NCBI GenBank assembly: GCA_947069175.1
Contig: CAMTDV010000009.1
Location: forward strand, 11,727,663-11,791,662
DNA length: 64,000 bases
Direction: 5' to 3'
DNA from: Scalesia atractyloides
Taxonomy: Eukaryota > Streptophyta > Magnoliopsida > Asterales > Asteraceae
The notes beneath the pieces are model-generated. The model saw nothing but the letters and a program-made list of their open reading frames with translations, made no database searches and was not told the DNA's origin. Position 1 is the stretch's first letter; each line of letters starts with the position of its first letter. A program made the position numbers and the translations under genes. Below, piece by piece: positions 45,541 to 56,643 of the stretch.

Positions 45541-46328
45541 CTACAGGAACATACATAAGAAGATTGTGAGTTTAAGGAGTCTTTTTAGGTGTCATGTGTC
45601 TAAAAAAAATAACATAAACATCAATAATGCAACTACATCCATAGGATGTCTTGGGTTTGCTCATGTTTGGGCCTCCAATGTCCCCCATACCATCGCCTGT
45701 ATAGTCATGTGGGCCCCATGACTATTGGCTTAGTAGGATTCACATTGGTATTGGCGGTTTAACACTCGCATCACCCGAATGAAAACCATGAAATATGTTT
45801 GCGAGATGTATGGTCGGAGGGTGTCCAGGTGTAGACACAATGACAACTCAAAGTGGGGTTAGCTCACACGACGTGTGGTATAGCATGCTTTGGCCTAATA
45901 GATCCTTCGTACTCTCATCGTTAGTCCCCAGGTAGGCAAACTGGTCCTTTATTTTGGATTTATACGAATGCCAAGCTTAGACAGGACGTTCCGACTACCG
46001 GTACTTGTACCCTTCCAATTACTACATGCCCGTCATGAGAACTCACTTTGATGTGATTTGAAAATACAAAAATCGTTGCAAAAGTCATGGAAATTGTGTG
46101 GTGTGTGCTCTCATGGATATGATATGTTATGAGAATATGATTCATGATAGGCATTGTATAATAATTTGTACTTATGAACATGCTTGCATAACATTGAATG
46201 TAACAATAAACATAAAGCATATAAACATCATGAATTTTGCATGTAACACACAAACAATTTAAAAATTCTAATCAACTATAGTATAGGCTCTAAGGGTCTA
46301 ATAACCTATCCTATATTCCTATAGTCAT

Positions 46329-46344
46329 GGCTCTGATACCAATC
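46329..46344 (-). other. Primer-binding site, chromovirus copy 2
   Basis: Minus strand TGGTATCAGAGCC, three bases from the LTR D end, complementary to initiator tRNA-Met. Confidence 0.9.
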
Positions 46345-47452
46345 TGTCACACCCCGACCCGCAGCGAAATAAGAGTCGGGGCATAATTGGGTTATCACCA
46401 AAGCTCATGATGTTTAATAATATGTTTCATATTTATTAAATTCAAAATTACAACTTCAATATTCCAAACAAGTTCATACAATTACAAGGAAAAAGTAACT
46501 AAATAAACAATCCAAAGCCTAAACCGATTTATTCTTCTATGCCATCCTATATGTTTCTTGCTGCAACTGGATCACCTGTATCATGTGTAAAAATGGGGGT
46601 TTTTGGGTCAACAAAAGTTGGCGAGTGAACCTTGTTAGAAAACATTTATTGATTTCTTGTTATATTAATACGGAAAAATTGTGCAATAATCATATGTGAG
46701 CAAATGTAAATAAACATACAATAACATACAATAAAACAAACCACCTTGCGTGAGTATATGACATGAATGATAATGTAAATGTTGGCAACGTCACGTTCCG
46801 CTCATAGGTAATGGGGAACGGACGGCCTATGATGATGTATGTGCGATCAAGGCTCAATCAAACGGAGCCGATCGTATGTTGGCAATGCCTCGTTCACGCT
46901 CATAGGTAATGGGGAACGGTTCCGCTCATAGGTAATGGGGAACAGACGGCCTATGATGATGTATGTACTGAAAATGTAAATTTAATCTAAACATTAACCA
47001 CACAAACAGCTGATACATATTGAATACACATTTGATCATGGATATGATGGATGCACAAGTGTTTAAATGTAATAAATAATAAGACACATGATACACCCCA
47101 AAAAGTGATTAAAACGGGGAATTTGTAGAGATTCACTCACATTGGGTGCGTTCGTTTGATGATGTTGAATGCGCACGAGTTTAGAGGGTTGATCGACGAG
47201 GATTAACTAACCTAAATAATAACGAAAAGGTACGGTAAATAAGTGGATTTTATTAATAATTTTAATAGGATTTTTAGATATATTTTTGTGAGTTTAAGGT
47301 CATTTTCTAACTTTAAAAATATTATTTTTAAGTATTTTTAATTGATTTTTAAATTAAATAAATAAATAAAAATATAAAAAAATGTTGACTTTTTGGGTTG
47401 ACCATTGACCATTGACTTTGACTGTTGACCGGTTCGGTCTTGTGTTTGTTTG

Positions 47453-47861
47453 CACTGAGTGAGGTTCGAACTTGTGACCTCCCGTACGCGTGCACGCAGC
47501 TCTACCAACTGAGCTACGTGTCTAACCCGAAATATTTCTGTTTTTAATTATATTTATATACTATTTAATTTATTCAAAATTCATTTATTTTAAAAAGGAT
47601 TTTAATTATGTCGAACCGGTGCACATAACAGGTCTCGAACCCGGGACCCGTTGTTTAGCGTTGCACACAGTCCACCGCTGGACTGTGTGTCTAACCTGGT
47701 TAAAACACTTGTTTTTATTTCTCTTATAAACTAACTGAAAGGTTCCGTATTTAGGTTTTATAAAAAGGTTTGAATATTGTGACGAATCGGAACAAGGATA
47801 GACTCGAACTCGGTATCTCTATGTTTCAAATGCACACAGTCCACCGCTGGACTGTGTGTCT
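47453..47861 (-). other. tRNA-like segments 1-3 in LTR D
   Basis: Segment 1 at 47453-47523, segment 2 at 47620-47692 and segment 3 at 47794-47861. Order and spacing match LTR C. Confidence 0.72.
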
Positions 47862-48699
47862 AACCCGAGATATAACCCGATTTATATTAAATATATACAC
47901 AACCTAACTTCGTCTTCTTCGTTAAAACAACTCAGACAATTGATATTCGACTGATCTTGTTCAATTCAATTAACGGACATATAAATGATTAAAATGTAAC
48001 GGATAGGGAAAGGTTTTGGAAATGAATGTACCGGAAAGATGATTTTTCTCAGAACTCCGGCAAAGGTCGTCGGCTCTGTTTATGTATTCCGTCTGAGCGG
48101 ACCAATTAACAGTTTTGATTAACTAATTGTGAAATTTAGTGACTAAACAAGAATTATCAGAGAGTTTAGATGCTCGTACCGAATCACAGCGTGATTTCAG
48201 AATTTTCAGAGAATTTCCGGCGGTTGCAGGTTATCCAGTATCGTCGTCTGGGACCGATTCTGGTTGAAGGGTTTGAGTTAGTAAAAGTCTAACAATAGAT
48301 AGAAGATGAAAGGATTGAGAAATTTACCGTTTTGATGAACGACACGTTTTCCGGCGAAAGTCCGGTGATATCAGATAGCAATTCCGACGATCAGAAATTA
48401 GAGCAAAAGTGAATTGAAGGTTCTGTGAGTGTTTCTGAGTTGCGAGACAGAGATATTACCGTGTAAATTTGGAAGTGAATGATTTCTGTTATCAAACTCG
48501 AAAATCATATGAATCGAGTTCAATTGAAGACTGAATTGATTAAAACGTGGGTTGTAATGAATTTATCGGTTATAATCAATAACTCACGATCACTCAATCG
48601 TCTGGATGGTTGAAAGCCGATTATCGGTTTCAGTTTTTGGCGCAAACAGGTGAATTCACGGTACCTTAAGTTTTATTTGTTTCCTTGATTACACAAAAG

Positions 48700-48774
48700 C
48701 ATCAAGTGGCGGAGTGGTTAAGTGTTGGTTGGTTATGTCTTCCGGCTGACCCGGGTTCGAAACCCGGCAGCCCA
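48700..48774 (+). other. tRNA-like segment 4 in LTR D
   Basis: A box TGGCGGAGTGGTTAAGTG and a perfect CCGGG/CCCGG T-arm, then CAGCCCATTTT. The ORF spanning it (48685-48870) is a chance reading. Confidence 0.75.
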
Positions 48775-48963
48775 TTTTCATTTTTAATTACTTTATTTTT
48801 ATTTTTTAACAATTTTAATTTCTATATTCTAAAATGTTTATTAGTTATGTATTGTTTAAAATTAAAATGAGCATTAAATGATCAACGAAAAATGTAACTG
48901 ACTATTAGATTAATAAACGAAGCGGGTTTTGGAAACCCGTTTTTCGACGGATGTTAGAATTAT

Positions 48964-49311
48964 CACATCATTCATAATTCAATTACATGAGCATACATAC
49001 ATTCATTTATTCGGTTTCAGATCATGCAATGTTTGACTTTCATTAATCAATCATTCACTAACATTGCAATAGTTCAATTCACTGAAAATAAGTGTTTTGG
49101 GATGTCTCGTTACTGTACTTATGAACTTGCAAAAATTACGATTTTTTTATATGACGTGCTCCTCGAAGGACTTATCCTTGCGTTAAATTTTTAGAGTCTA
49201 ATTCTCTACCAAAAATTTATAAAAAAATCATTTACTAAGAAGCAATCAGATCTGTCACTTCTGACTGCAGCCCACGGAAAAATTCATTTAAAAAATCCTC
49301 GATTATCCGAT
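48964..49311 (-). repeat. LARD LTR1, second piece
   Basis: Matches LTR2 60956-61311 closely. It ends at CCGAT, where the copia relic begins. Confidence 0.88.
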
Positions 49312-49733
49312 TGATAGGACCGTCCTCCTTAAGCATAGGAACCCAGATTTGTATCTAACGTTTAATTAGGCGAAAACTAATGACGTGTTAACCAAATAAC
49401 AAGAATTACTTATTTAATGTTTGTTTATTGATCAGCATTGTTCAATACATTCAAGTCCCTGATCCGACAGAGCTTCGCCGTCTCTATGCCAAAATCTATG
49501 TTTCTTACAAATGAAAACCCAAGGCACCTATTTATAGGTTTACAAGTTCGCTAGGATGGTGAACTCGCCTCGGCGAACTTGTCTAGAACAAGTTCGACCG
49601 AACTTGCTCTTACATCTTACTCCCGGGCGAACTTGACCTCTTACACACATAAATACGCCTCGTTTCTCACAGATTAAGCTCTAATCACTCAGACTCGATA
49701 TACAATGACGTACAACAGACATATGCACTAACA
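49312..49733 (-). repeat. 3' LTR of the copia relic
   Basis: Minus strand TGTTAGTGCATATGTC ... GGTCCTATCA, 422 bp, with TG/CA tips. TATAAATAGG lies at 49527-49536. It contains palindromic AAGTTCGACCGAACTT (49590-49605) and related half-sites. The purine tract AAGAGGGAGTC abuts its start. Confidence 0.72.
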
Positions 49734-49744
49734 GACTCCCTCTT

Positions 49745-51700
49745 GGATGTTGCCGCAGTCATTTTTGCTGTAGTCATTTTGACTTCAAATAAGCTCCTGA
49801 GTCTTTATCATACTCTTAATCTTTAGTCTTGAATAACTTTAACATCTATGATCTTCAATTCTTCTCATTTTCTTTAACTTGTCTTGATAAGACTTTAAAC
49901 TCCATGCTCCCCCTAGCTTTTAGCTTTAGTCTTCAAACTCCCCCTTGTGTTGAGCTTTCTGGAATCTTTAGATTCACGTTTTATCCAGCTCCTCCTAAAA
50001 ACTTTACGTCTGTTTCAAAATTCTCAAACATTCAAATAAACATTTCAGATTCAAAGTTTGTTATAAACCTCAAAGTTTGAATCTCCATTTAATCTTTTAG
50101 ATATTCAAGTTCAACTCAATGTCCTTAAACATTTTTACATTTAAGACCTTGACCATTTGATAAAATTTACAATTATTAAATCCACTTAGTTTGCCAAGTC
50201 TAAGTTAATGACCTCGGTTAACCAATTTCATTAATCAAGTCCAAGTTAATGACCTTGATTTGAAACCGTTGTGAACAAACCAATATTTTCTTCAATTTTA
50301 AAGTTTCAATTTAATGAACTTTTTCAACATTTTCGATCATTTTGGTTTTTAACAGATTTCATCAAGATTTTTACCATTATATGCATCTTACCAGACATCG
50401 GAGAACCGTTCTCCATCATTGGCTTGTAGAAACTAATGAAGAAACAAAATCTTTTTGAATTTTAGAAAGTTTATACTAAAACACACTGAAAATTCTTTTT
50501 GGTTTTAATCTTGTAAAACAAATAAATAAAGTAAACTATGTACAGACATATTTTTGTGAATTCGTGTCTAAGGATCATATCAGTTGTTTGAGACATATCA
50601 CCAGTACCATTGACCTTTTTGAGACTTTAAGTTCTAAACTCGTTTACCTAGATTGTCGATTTGTTTGTCCATTTAAACTTCGACACATTTCTCAATTGTT
50701 CCAAGATATGTTAGGTATGAATTATGAAACTTGACTTAACTATGGTTCCCACCTCAGAATATACTCTCGTATCAAGATTCCCTAGATTTTATCTTACAGG
50801 TGAGTATAGCGTAATTGATATCTGTATCTGGGTTGTGCGAGATCTTGAGAGCTCAGGTTAGTACTACCATTCAGACAAAGAGATGAAGGCTCGTCTTTAA
50901 GGTGTGTTCCACTTAAGGAATCTTTTAAGCATTGCAAATGATCAGATCTTTCGATTCTTTTCAGCTTTGCATGCAGTTTAGGGGTTTTTTTTAGCAAAAA
51001 GAAGTTCTAGGCTATTGCTTCCACAAAATCAGAAGAACTTGTATAATACCCCAGATATCAATCATCTATAAAGACCTCGTATCTCAGATTCAGGCAATCT
51101 CTCAAACGAAATTTCGGAGTACAAAGTCAATATATCCGAGAGATGTTAACCACGAGATTAAGCAGTTGTAAAATTTAGTTTATATCCCGGAAACAATTTA
51201 CTGAACGTGTAAAGTCTATCGACACATCCATAGTAAAACTTGTTTATCACTTTTAAACTTTACAATTATTTAGCATACTGTGATAATCCACTGATGTACT
51301 ATCATTTCCTTTTTGACAAAAAATTCTTTTTGTCTTTTTCAATGTTTTTGTTCTTTTTGAATTTTTTAAATGTTTTTGAATTTTCAACTTTTTCATATGT
51401 TTTTTATTTTTCTAAAATTTTTCTTACTCCCCCTAAAATCAAAAACATATTTTTGAATTTTAGTTTTAAGAAATTCTAATCTTAAAAAGATAACAAACCA
51501 ATGAGGATCCCGAGAACTCGTCGTCGGATCCTTTTTCCAACATCTGCATCTGCACCTGTTTAGCAAATAAACTATTAAACTCATTTACGTGAAAGAATAA
51601 ATGGTTTTGATATAAAATCATTTTTCTGTTCAACGCGTGGATTCACAAATAGTTTTTCACGCATTTTCTTTTTCAACTTCTCCTCCTCATAATGACAAAG
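49745..51700 (-). other. Non-coding 3' region of the copia relic
   Basis: AT-rich. On both strands ORFs are short and low-complexity (for example the Phe-rich 51240-51479). In minus-strand reading there are stop-ridden stretches but no pol motif. It may be a decayed third-ORF region plus 3' UTR. Confidence 0.4.
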
Positions 51701-51719
51701 ATATGACATTTTCGGAATA

Positions 51720-53544
51720 AGTTAAGTAACATGAAGCTCCGCTATCCAGGTTCAACTTTGACAATGTAGATCTTTAGAGCCCCTGCACATGAAAGTAATT
51801 ACTTGAAAAGTGAAACCCAAAACCTTTTTGGTTTTGGGGTGAACTTGATAAAGATCATCATAATCACTTTCAAACTCATCATAGTAATCAAAATCATCAT
51901 CAAACATTTCGTCCAATGTTAACTTTGAAGACTTTTCGGCCTTTTCTTTCTTTGTTTGTTTTGAAAAATTTGACTTTGAAAGATCATTTTTTATTGTGTT
52001 TTGGTTGATTTGACATTTTTAGTTTTATCAGAAATATCATAAACAGACTTTTCACTGTCAGATGACGAAGACTCTTTCTTCGCAACCCAGGATTGTGACT
52101 TACTTCTTGCCTTTTGACATAGAAACGAGAATCTTTGTTTTCATTAAATTTTGAAGTTTCACCTTTTTTAAAAATTGAATTTTCAAAATTCGACTGAATT
52201 TTATGTTTCACTTCGATTTTAGATTCTTTGTTTCTCATTGTGAATGTTTTCACAATCTCTGGTGTTGTTGTTTTTCATCTTTTGACATTGTTTTTCTTTG
52301 TGAAAACGCAGGCTTTGTTTTCGGACACTTGCGAGCAATGTGACCAACTTCATTGCACTTGAAGCAAGTCTGAGTACCATGAGCATGTCCACTGGTGGGT
52401 TTTACTCCACTTGTGGATTTAGCCTTGTCCTGAAGTTCTTTCTCTTTCTTGAATTCATCATTTGATTGCTTACCAATCAAACCTTCTTCCTGAACCGTGT
52501 TTGTCCCATATACAAACTTCATGTGTTTACCTTTGTACTCATGAAATGGCGACTTCTGGTTTTTCCACTCTTCTTTACTTTCCTCCAAACCCAACCCTGC
52601 TCTCATGTTCTCAGGAAAATCACCACCATTCTTTCGGTAGTTGTTAAAGTTCCTTTTGGGTTTTGAATAAAATCTTTTCTCATTTTTCTCAAGATCATCT
52701 GACAAAACTTCTACAAGTTTGAACAATTTGTCGATTTGATCTTCTTTAACGTTCCGAATCGGAAAGCTATTATCGAAATATAATCTCTAAGATTCCTTAA
52801 CCTTATACATGACAATGTTAGGATCATCACTTAGATCACTTTCAGATGATGTATCGTCATCTTCGGGTTGTGATTCTGAGTTGTTCGAACTTGAGTTGGC
52901 GCTTTCAGAGCTGCCATCGTCAGAATCATTTCCTAAGACATTCTTTACCACATTTTTCACAACCGCTTCACTGTCATTGTTTGATTTCGTATAATCTACG
53001 TCAATGTTCTCAGGCAATTGATCTTTAGTTTCAGATAAAAGTGTTATGTTTATTGCCTTTTCAATACCATCCTCTTTCTTGCGGCAGTAAGTCCAAGTAG
53101 TGGCAGCGGAACATTTCCGTACTCTTTACACTTTTGACCTTTTTATTTATCATCATTTTCCTCTGACTTAATCATAGGAAGAATATGATCAATGATATAT
53201 GCGTTTGTGGTGTAACTTTTTAACAATTGCCTTACACTCTCTGTTTCAATCTTCATGTCCTGAAGTTCTCGTCTTGTTTCAGCAATTGTGTCAATATACA
53301 TGTTAATTGCTTTTTGTTTTTCAATAACTGTTTCACTTAACATGGTTACATTAGCACTTAAATCTCGATTAGCTTTTTCGACATTACAATATGTTCCTTT
53401 TATTTTCTCATAAGCTTCTTTTATTGTTCTGTAATCATAACGAAAATTTTCATTATGCATAGTCATTTCAGTTATGATTTTTGACTTTTCAGAACATTGT
53501 TCACAAGGATTTGCACAATTTGTGAAAGGTTTTTCAACCCCCAC
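51720..53544 (-). pseudogene. Gag C-terminal half and protease trace of the copia relic
   Basis: From 5' to 3' on the minus strand: a 133-codon segment with Cys pairs and long Lys/Glu heptads, likely coiled coil (53143-53544); a Ser/Asp/Glu-rich acidic segment (52787-53017); a 158-codon segment with zinc knuckle CFKCNEVGHIARKC (52250-52726, knuckle near 52310-52350); a Lys-rich segment (51984-52253); and a protease trace LDSGASCYLT (about 51722-51752). Each change of segment is a frameshift or stop. Confidence 0.72.
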
Positions 53545-53734
53545 AACTTTAACAAACTCCTTTTCAATAACTCTTACCCCAGCACTTACCTTTTCATCCT
53601 TCAGTTTCTTTTCTTCACTTACCAGCCCAGAAGATGCGCATTAGACCAACCTGCAAAACTAGAAGCACTGTTAGGAGACGTAGCATTCTGCATCATCGTG
53701 TGACGATAAATCTCCTCTTCTTCTCTTTGCTACA

Positions 53735-54184
53735 TTATTGTTCCAGAATTGCATTCTCCAGAGCTGCATTCTCAGCAGACATATCTTGCTCTTCCTCAAT
53801 CTCAGCCATCAGCGCAACTCCAGTCTTCCTAGTAATATACTTGTTCCAATTAAATCCTTCATTTTCGTTTGACGCAACCATTGCTTTCTCTGTGGTGTTT
53901 GAAGATTGATCTTGAACTTCGACTTGTATTCTTTTTGGATACGACTTGTATTGCAGCGCCTTCTTGTAATAATCATTGCCTCCGAAAGGACTTTGATTGC
54001 CACTTACTTCTTGGTTCGTACATTCACGTTTGAAATGCCCTTTTTGTCGGCACTTGAAGCACGTGACTTTTGTCTTGTCAAAACCAAGCTTGTTACTTGA
54101 ATTACCAATATCTCTTCCAGTTAATGCTACAAATTTAGTAACTCTTCTGATGATTGATGCCAAACTCCACTTTATGTCCATCAA
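53735..54184 (-). pseudogene. Gag nucleocapsid part with CCHC knuckle, copia relic
   Basis: 149 codons holding CFKCRQKGHFKREC (about 54025-54066), followed by a Lys/Gln-rich linker and the acidic end MAEIEEEQDMSAENAALENA. It continues the gag of 54394-55332 after a frame break (54185-54393). The CX2CX4HX4C spacing is intact. Confidence 0.8.
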
Positions 54185-54393
54185 CTACAATTCTTCTTCA
54201 TCCACTTGATCATAATCTTCAGCTGTCATTTCAAGATTACCAATCTTTCCAGCAACTAAACATTCGTAAGATTCGAGAACCGTAGCAAAAGTGCTATGTG
54301 CTGTTTAGCCACTTCCTCAGGAAAAACATTCTTTAGATCAACTGTGATGTTGCACTGAAAAACATTCGGATTTGAACTGGATTGGTTAGTCTG

Positions 54394-55332
54394 CTATGAT
54401 TGAATTTGAAACGAAGAATTTGAACCAATGTTTGAATATCCAGTGTTTGGAGTACTATGAGTAGAACTCATGTTAGCACTAAAAGTTGTTTGAATTTTCG
54501 GGCTCTGAATCGGAGTATCTTGAACACCACCTTTGTAATAAACTCTGACATCTTGAACAACGTTTGCATTCTTTGACTTTGCAATCTTTAACAATTCCAT
54601 TTCGTGATCTTCTAGTTTGTCGATGAAAGATGATAATTTGAAATGCCTCCAGCTCGGACTGTTCTTCAAGATCATCAGATAAGTTGACCACTCTCCCTCG
54701 GGTAATGCATCAGCCAACTTTTCTATTTGGTCTCCAGTAGTCCTCTTAATATCATGCCTTCGCATCTGGACCATCAGATGACAATATCTGTCAATCATCT
54801 GTTTGATAGTCTCTCCTTTAATCATTGTGAAAATTTTGAATTCTTTCTTGATTAACGCCTTTTTGCTCTCTATCATTTTATCGCTTCCTTTGAATTTGTC
54901 ACAAAGAGCTTGCCACAAATCTTGTGATGTTTCACATTCTGGTAACAACATCAAAATATCACCCATCATAGATTGTTGAATAAGACTAATCATCTTCTTT
55001 TCGGCCACATAAGCATCTTTATCAGCAGGTGTAAACTTGATCAACGACAGATCTTGTTCGTGTTCATCTTTTGGCCATGTGTAGCCATTTTCTACCGCAA
55101 CCCAGCTGTGGAACTGATTTGCTTGTACCCAATTCACAAACTTCTCTTTCCATCCCTCAAACTCGTCCATACTCATTAGCTTCGGCGGTTTAGTCGTAGT
55201 ACCCATCTCGTTGTCGAGATTCATCTGATTAACCGCAACATTATTGGCATTTGACGAAGAAGCCACTTGTGAAGCAAACGCGTTGTGAAACTCTTCCATC
55301 TTGAAGAACTGACGAATTTTATCTGAAAACAC
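54394..55332 (-). pseudogene. Gag capsid part of the copia relic (UBN2-like)
   Basis: ATG at 55332, or the inner Met before EEFHNAFASQ at about 55299. 312 codons: WKEKFVNWVQANQF, MSLIQQSMMGDILMLLPECE, DLWQALCDKFKGSDKMIESKK, the typical copia gag (UBN2) pattern, then a Ser/Asn-rich tail and a stop at 54394. It is the longest intact reading frame of this relic. If transcribed it could be packaged or act in trans, but the element lacks its promoter LTR. Confidence 0.85.
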
Positions 55333-55578
55333 ATGTTCGCAAACTTCGAGAAATAATCAGTACACTAACAAGTTCGGGCGAACTTGCAGTTTGAGAAAAC
55401 CAGGTTTTGTTTTAACACAAGTTTGGGTGAACTTGTGGTTTTGAAAAATCAGATTTTGAATTTACACAAGTTCGGGCGAACTTGTGTTATGAAGTTTTAC
55501 TCAAGTTCGGGCGAACTTGGTAAAAAATTGAAAGAAAAACAGTAAGTTCGAGCGGACTTATATATAAACCTTGAAATA
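55333..55578. repeat. Palindrome array upstream of the copia relic gag
   Basis: AAGTTCGGGCGAACTT or variants at 55368, 55418 (one arm mutated), 55467, 55502 and 55543 (degenerate), spaced 50, 49, 35 and 41 bp. The same palindrome type is in the LTR at 49590. Confidence 0.75.
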
Positions 55579-56643
55579 ACAGTAAAAATTTGTGATCGTA
55601 ATTCAATTCCTAATTTGAGTTATCACATTCGTAATGGGCTGCAAATTCTGCCAGAAAACGCATCTTGAACCTTCGATACGAAAAAATTCATAAAACGTTC
55701 AATTTTCGTCGAAAAAATGCAATTCCAGTTGGGTTTGAAAGGTTTTTCCTGGATGTTCATCACAAACTCAATAAACATCAGTTTTTGATAAAATTTAACC
55801 CGATTATAGTCCATTACATTCGGCTATAACTTTCTGGACAGATTTAGTTTTCACCAAATCCTTTCAAAATATCTCACATTCTAACTTCACCTAGACATTT
55901 CATCATGTGCATATTATATTCTAAGCACATAGTACAAGTAATTTAAGCATGTTCTTTCCAATGTTTATCTCATGACTCAATTTATTCAAACAAGATCACA
56001 ATATCAACAAATTCTACATCATGTTTACTATCAAAACCTACTACATAACATCTAGTGTATCAACATAATCAACACTACTAAAATTCACATGATCATTGCA
56101 ATCTTTCTCATACTCATACACATAGGGTTTCATCCTAAATCACCAAGATAACTAAAATTCAGCCATTATTCAACTTAAACATGATAACATTAGCAAGCAT
56201 TCATCCTAATTCAGATGGAACTCACATAATCATCAACACCCACTTAATGGTTGTTCACCAAAACTGAAAATTAAACATACCTTGGCTAGAGCTTGCTTAG
56301 AAGATCACTATTAAGGTTCATGCAATCCGATTTTTTTGTCAAAATCCATTCAATTTATTGATTTAGGGTTTGAGAGGGGTTTCCCCCTTCCTTCCTCTAC
56401 TCTGGTTGAAAGACACGCCCAAGTGTGTGTTTGGGGTGTTAATTTTATTTTTATGTTTTACTTTTCCATTCCTTCCAAATTAACCCCCCCATGTTTGTTA
56501 CTTGTTCATAATTGACCCAGTTTCATTTCCTTATTTGTTTCGACTAACTATTTAACTAAGTTAAATAGCCTAGTCATTTTGTTTTATGTTTTACATAACA
56601 AGCATACTAACGAATATAAAAATTCGGATTTTGGGGCGTTACA
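55579..56643 (-). repeat. LARD LTR1, third piece
   Basis: Matches 61358-62441 of LTR2, including the shared ATGGGCTGCAAATTCTGCCA text. It ends GGGGCGTTACA at 56643. A C-tract near 56484 is shorter than its LTR2 partner (62276-62289). Confidence 0.9.

Larger units (their letters stand above)
38223..48958 (-). mobile_element. Chromovirus copy 2, full-length
   Basis: 10.7 kb minus-strand element of the same family as copy 1. It has LTRs 38223-40838 and 46345-48958, PPT at 40839, PBS at about 46329-46344 and TSD ATTAT. Its outer right tip is mutated to GTTAGA. LTRs C and D share variants not in A and B, so it is a separate insertion of a subfamily. The coding region has about five small indels, but protease, RT and RNase H motifs are well kept. 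It inserted after the LARD-like element, whose LTR it splits. Confidence 0.93.
46345..48958 (-). repeat. LTR D (5' LTR of chromovirus copy 2)
   Basis: 2614 bp partner of LTR C with a W-box cluster at 47385-47428 (six TTGAC cores, including ATTGACTTTGAC) and the four tRNA-like segments. Confidence 0.93.
49312..55578 (-). mobile_element. Gag-only copia relic lacking IN-RT-RNase H and its 5' LTR
   Basis: On the minus strand: a gag region (52.0-55.3 kb), a protease trace, about 2 kb of non-coding DNA, a PPT (49734-49744) and a 3' LTR (49312-49733). No integrase or RT motif was found in any frame. No PBS or 5' LTR lies to the right of gag. Compared with the intact LARD LTR2, 44 bp of host LTR (61314-61357) are missing at the right junction, so a deletion took the 5' LTR with it. 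Gag plan (gag, knuckle, coiled coil, knuckle) is Sirevirus-like. Confidence 0.75.

Noticed and set aside
48685..48870. ORF across tRNA-like segment 4
   Set aside because: It reads through the tRNA-like box and LTR tail; not kept as an ORF in the other LTRs.
51240..51479. Phe-rich ORF as a membrane protein
   Set aside because: A T-rich non-coding stretch in both elements and flanks gives Phe/Leu-rich readings; no start context or homologue recognised.
55368..55560. CRISPR-like array of short palindromes
   Set aside because: Spacing is irregular (35-50 bp), units are few, and the setting is a plant copia element.
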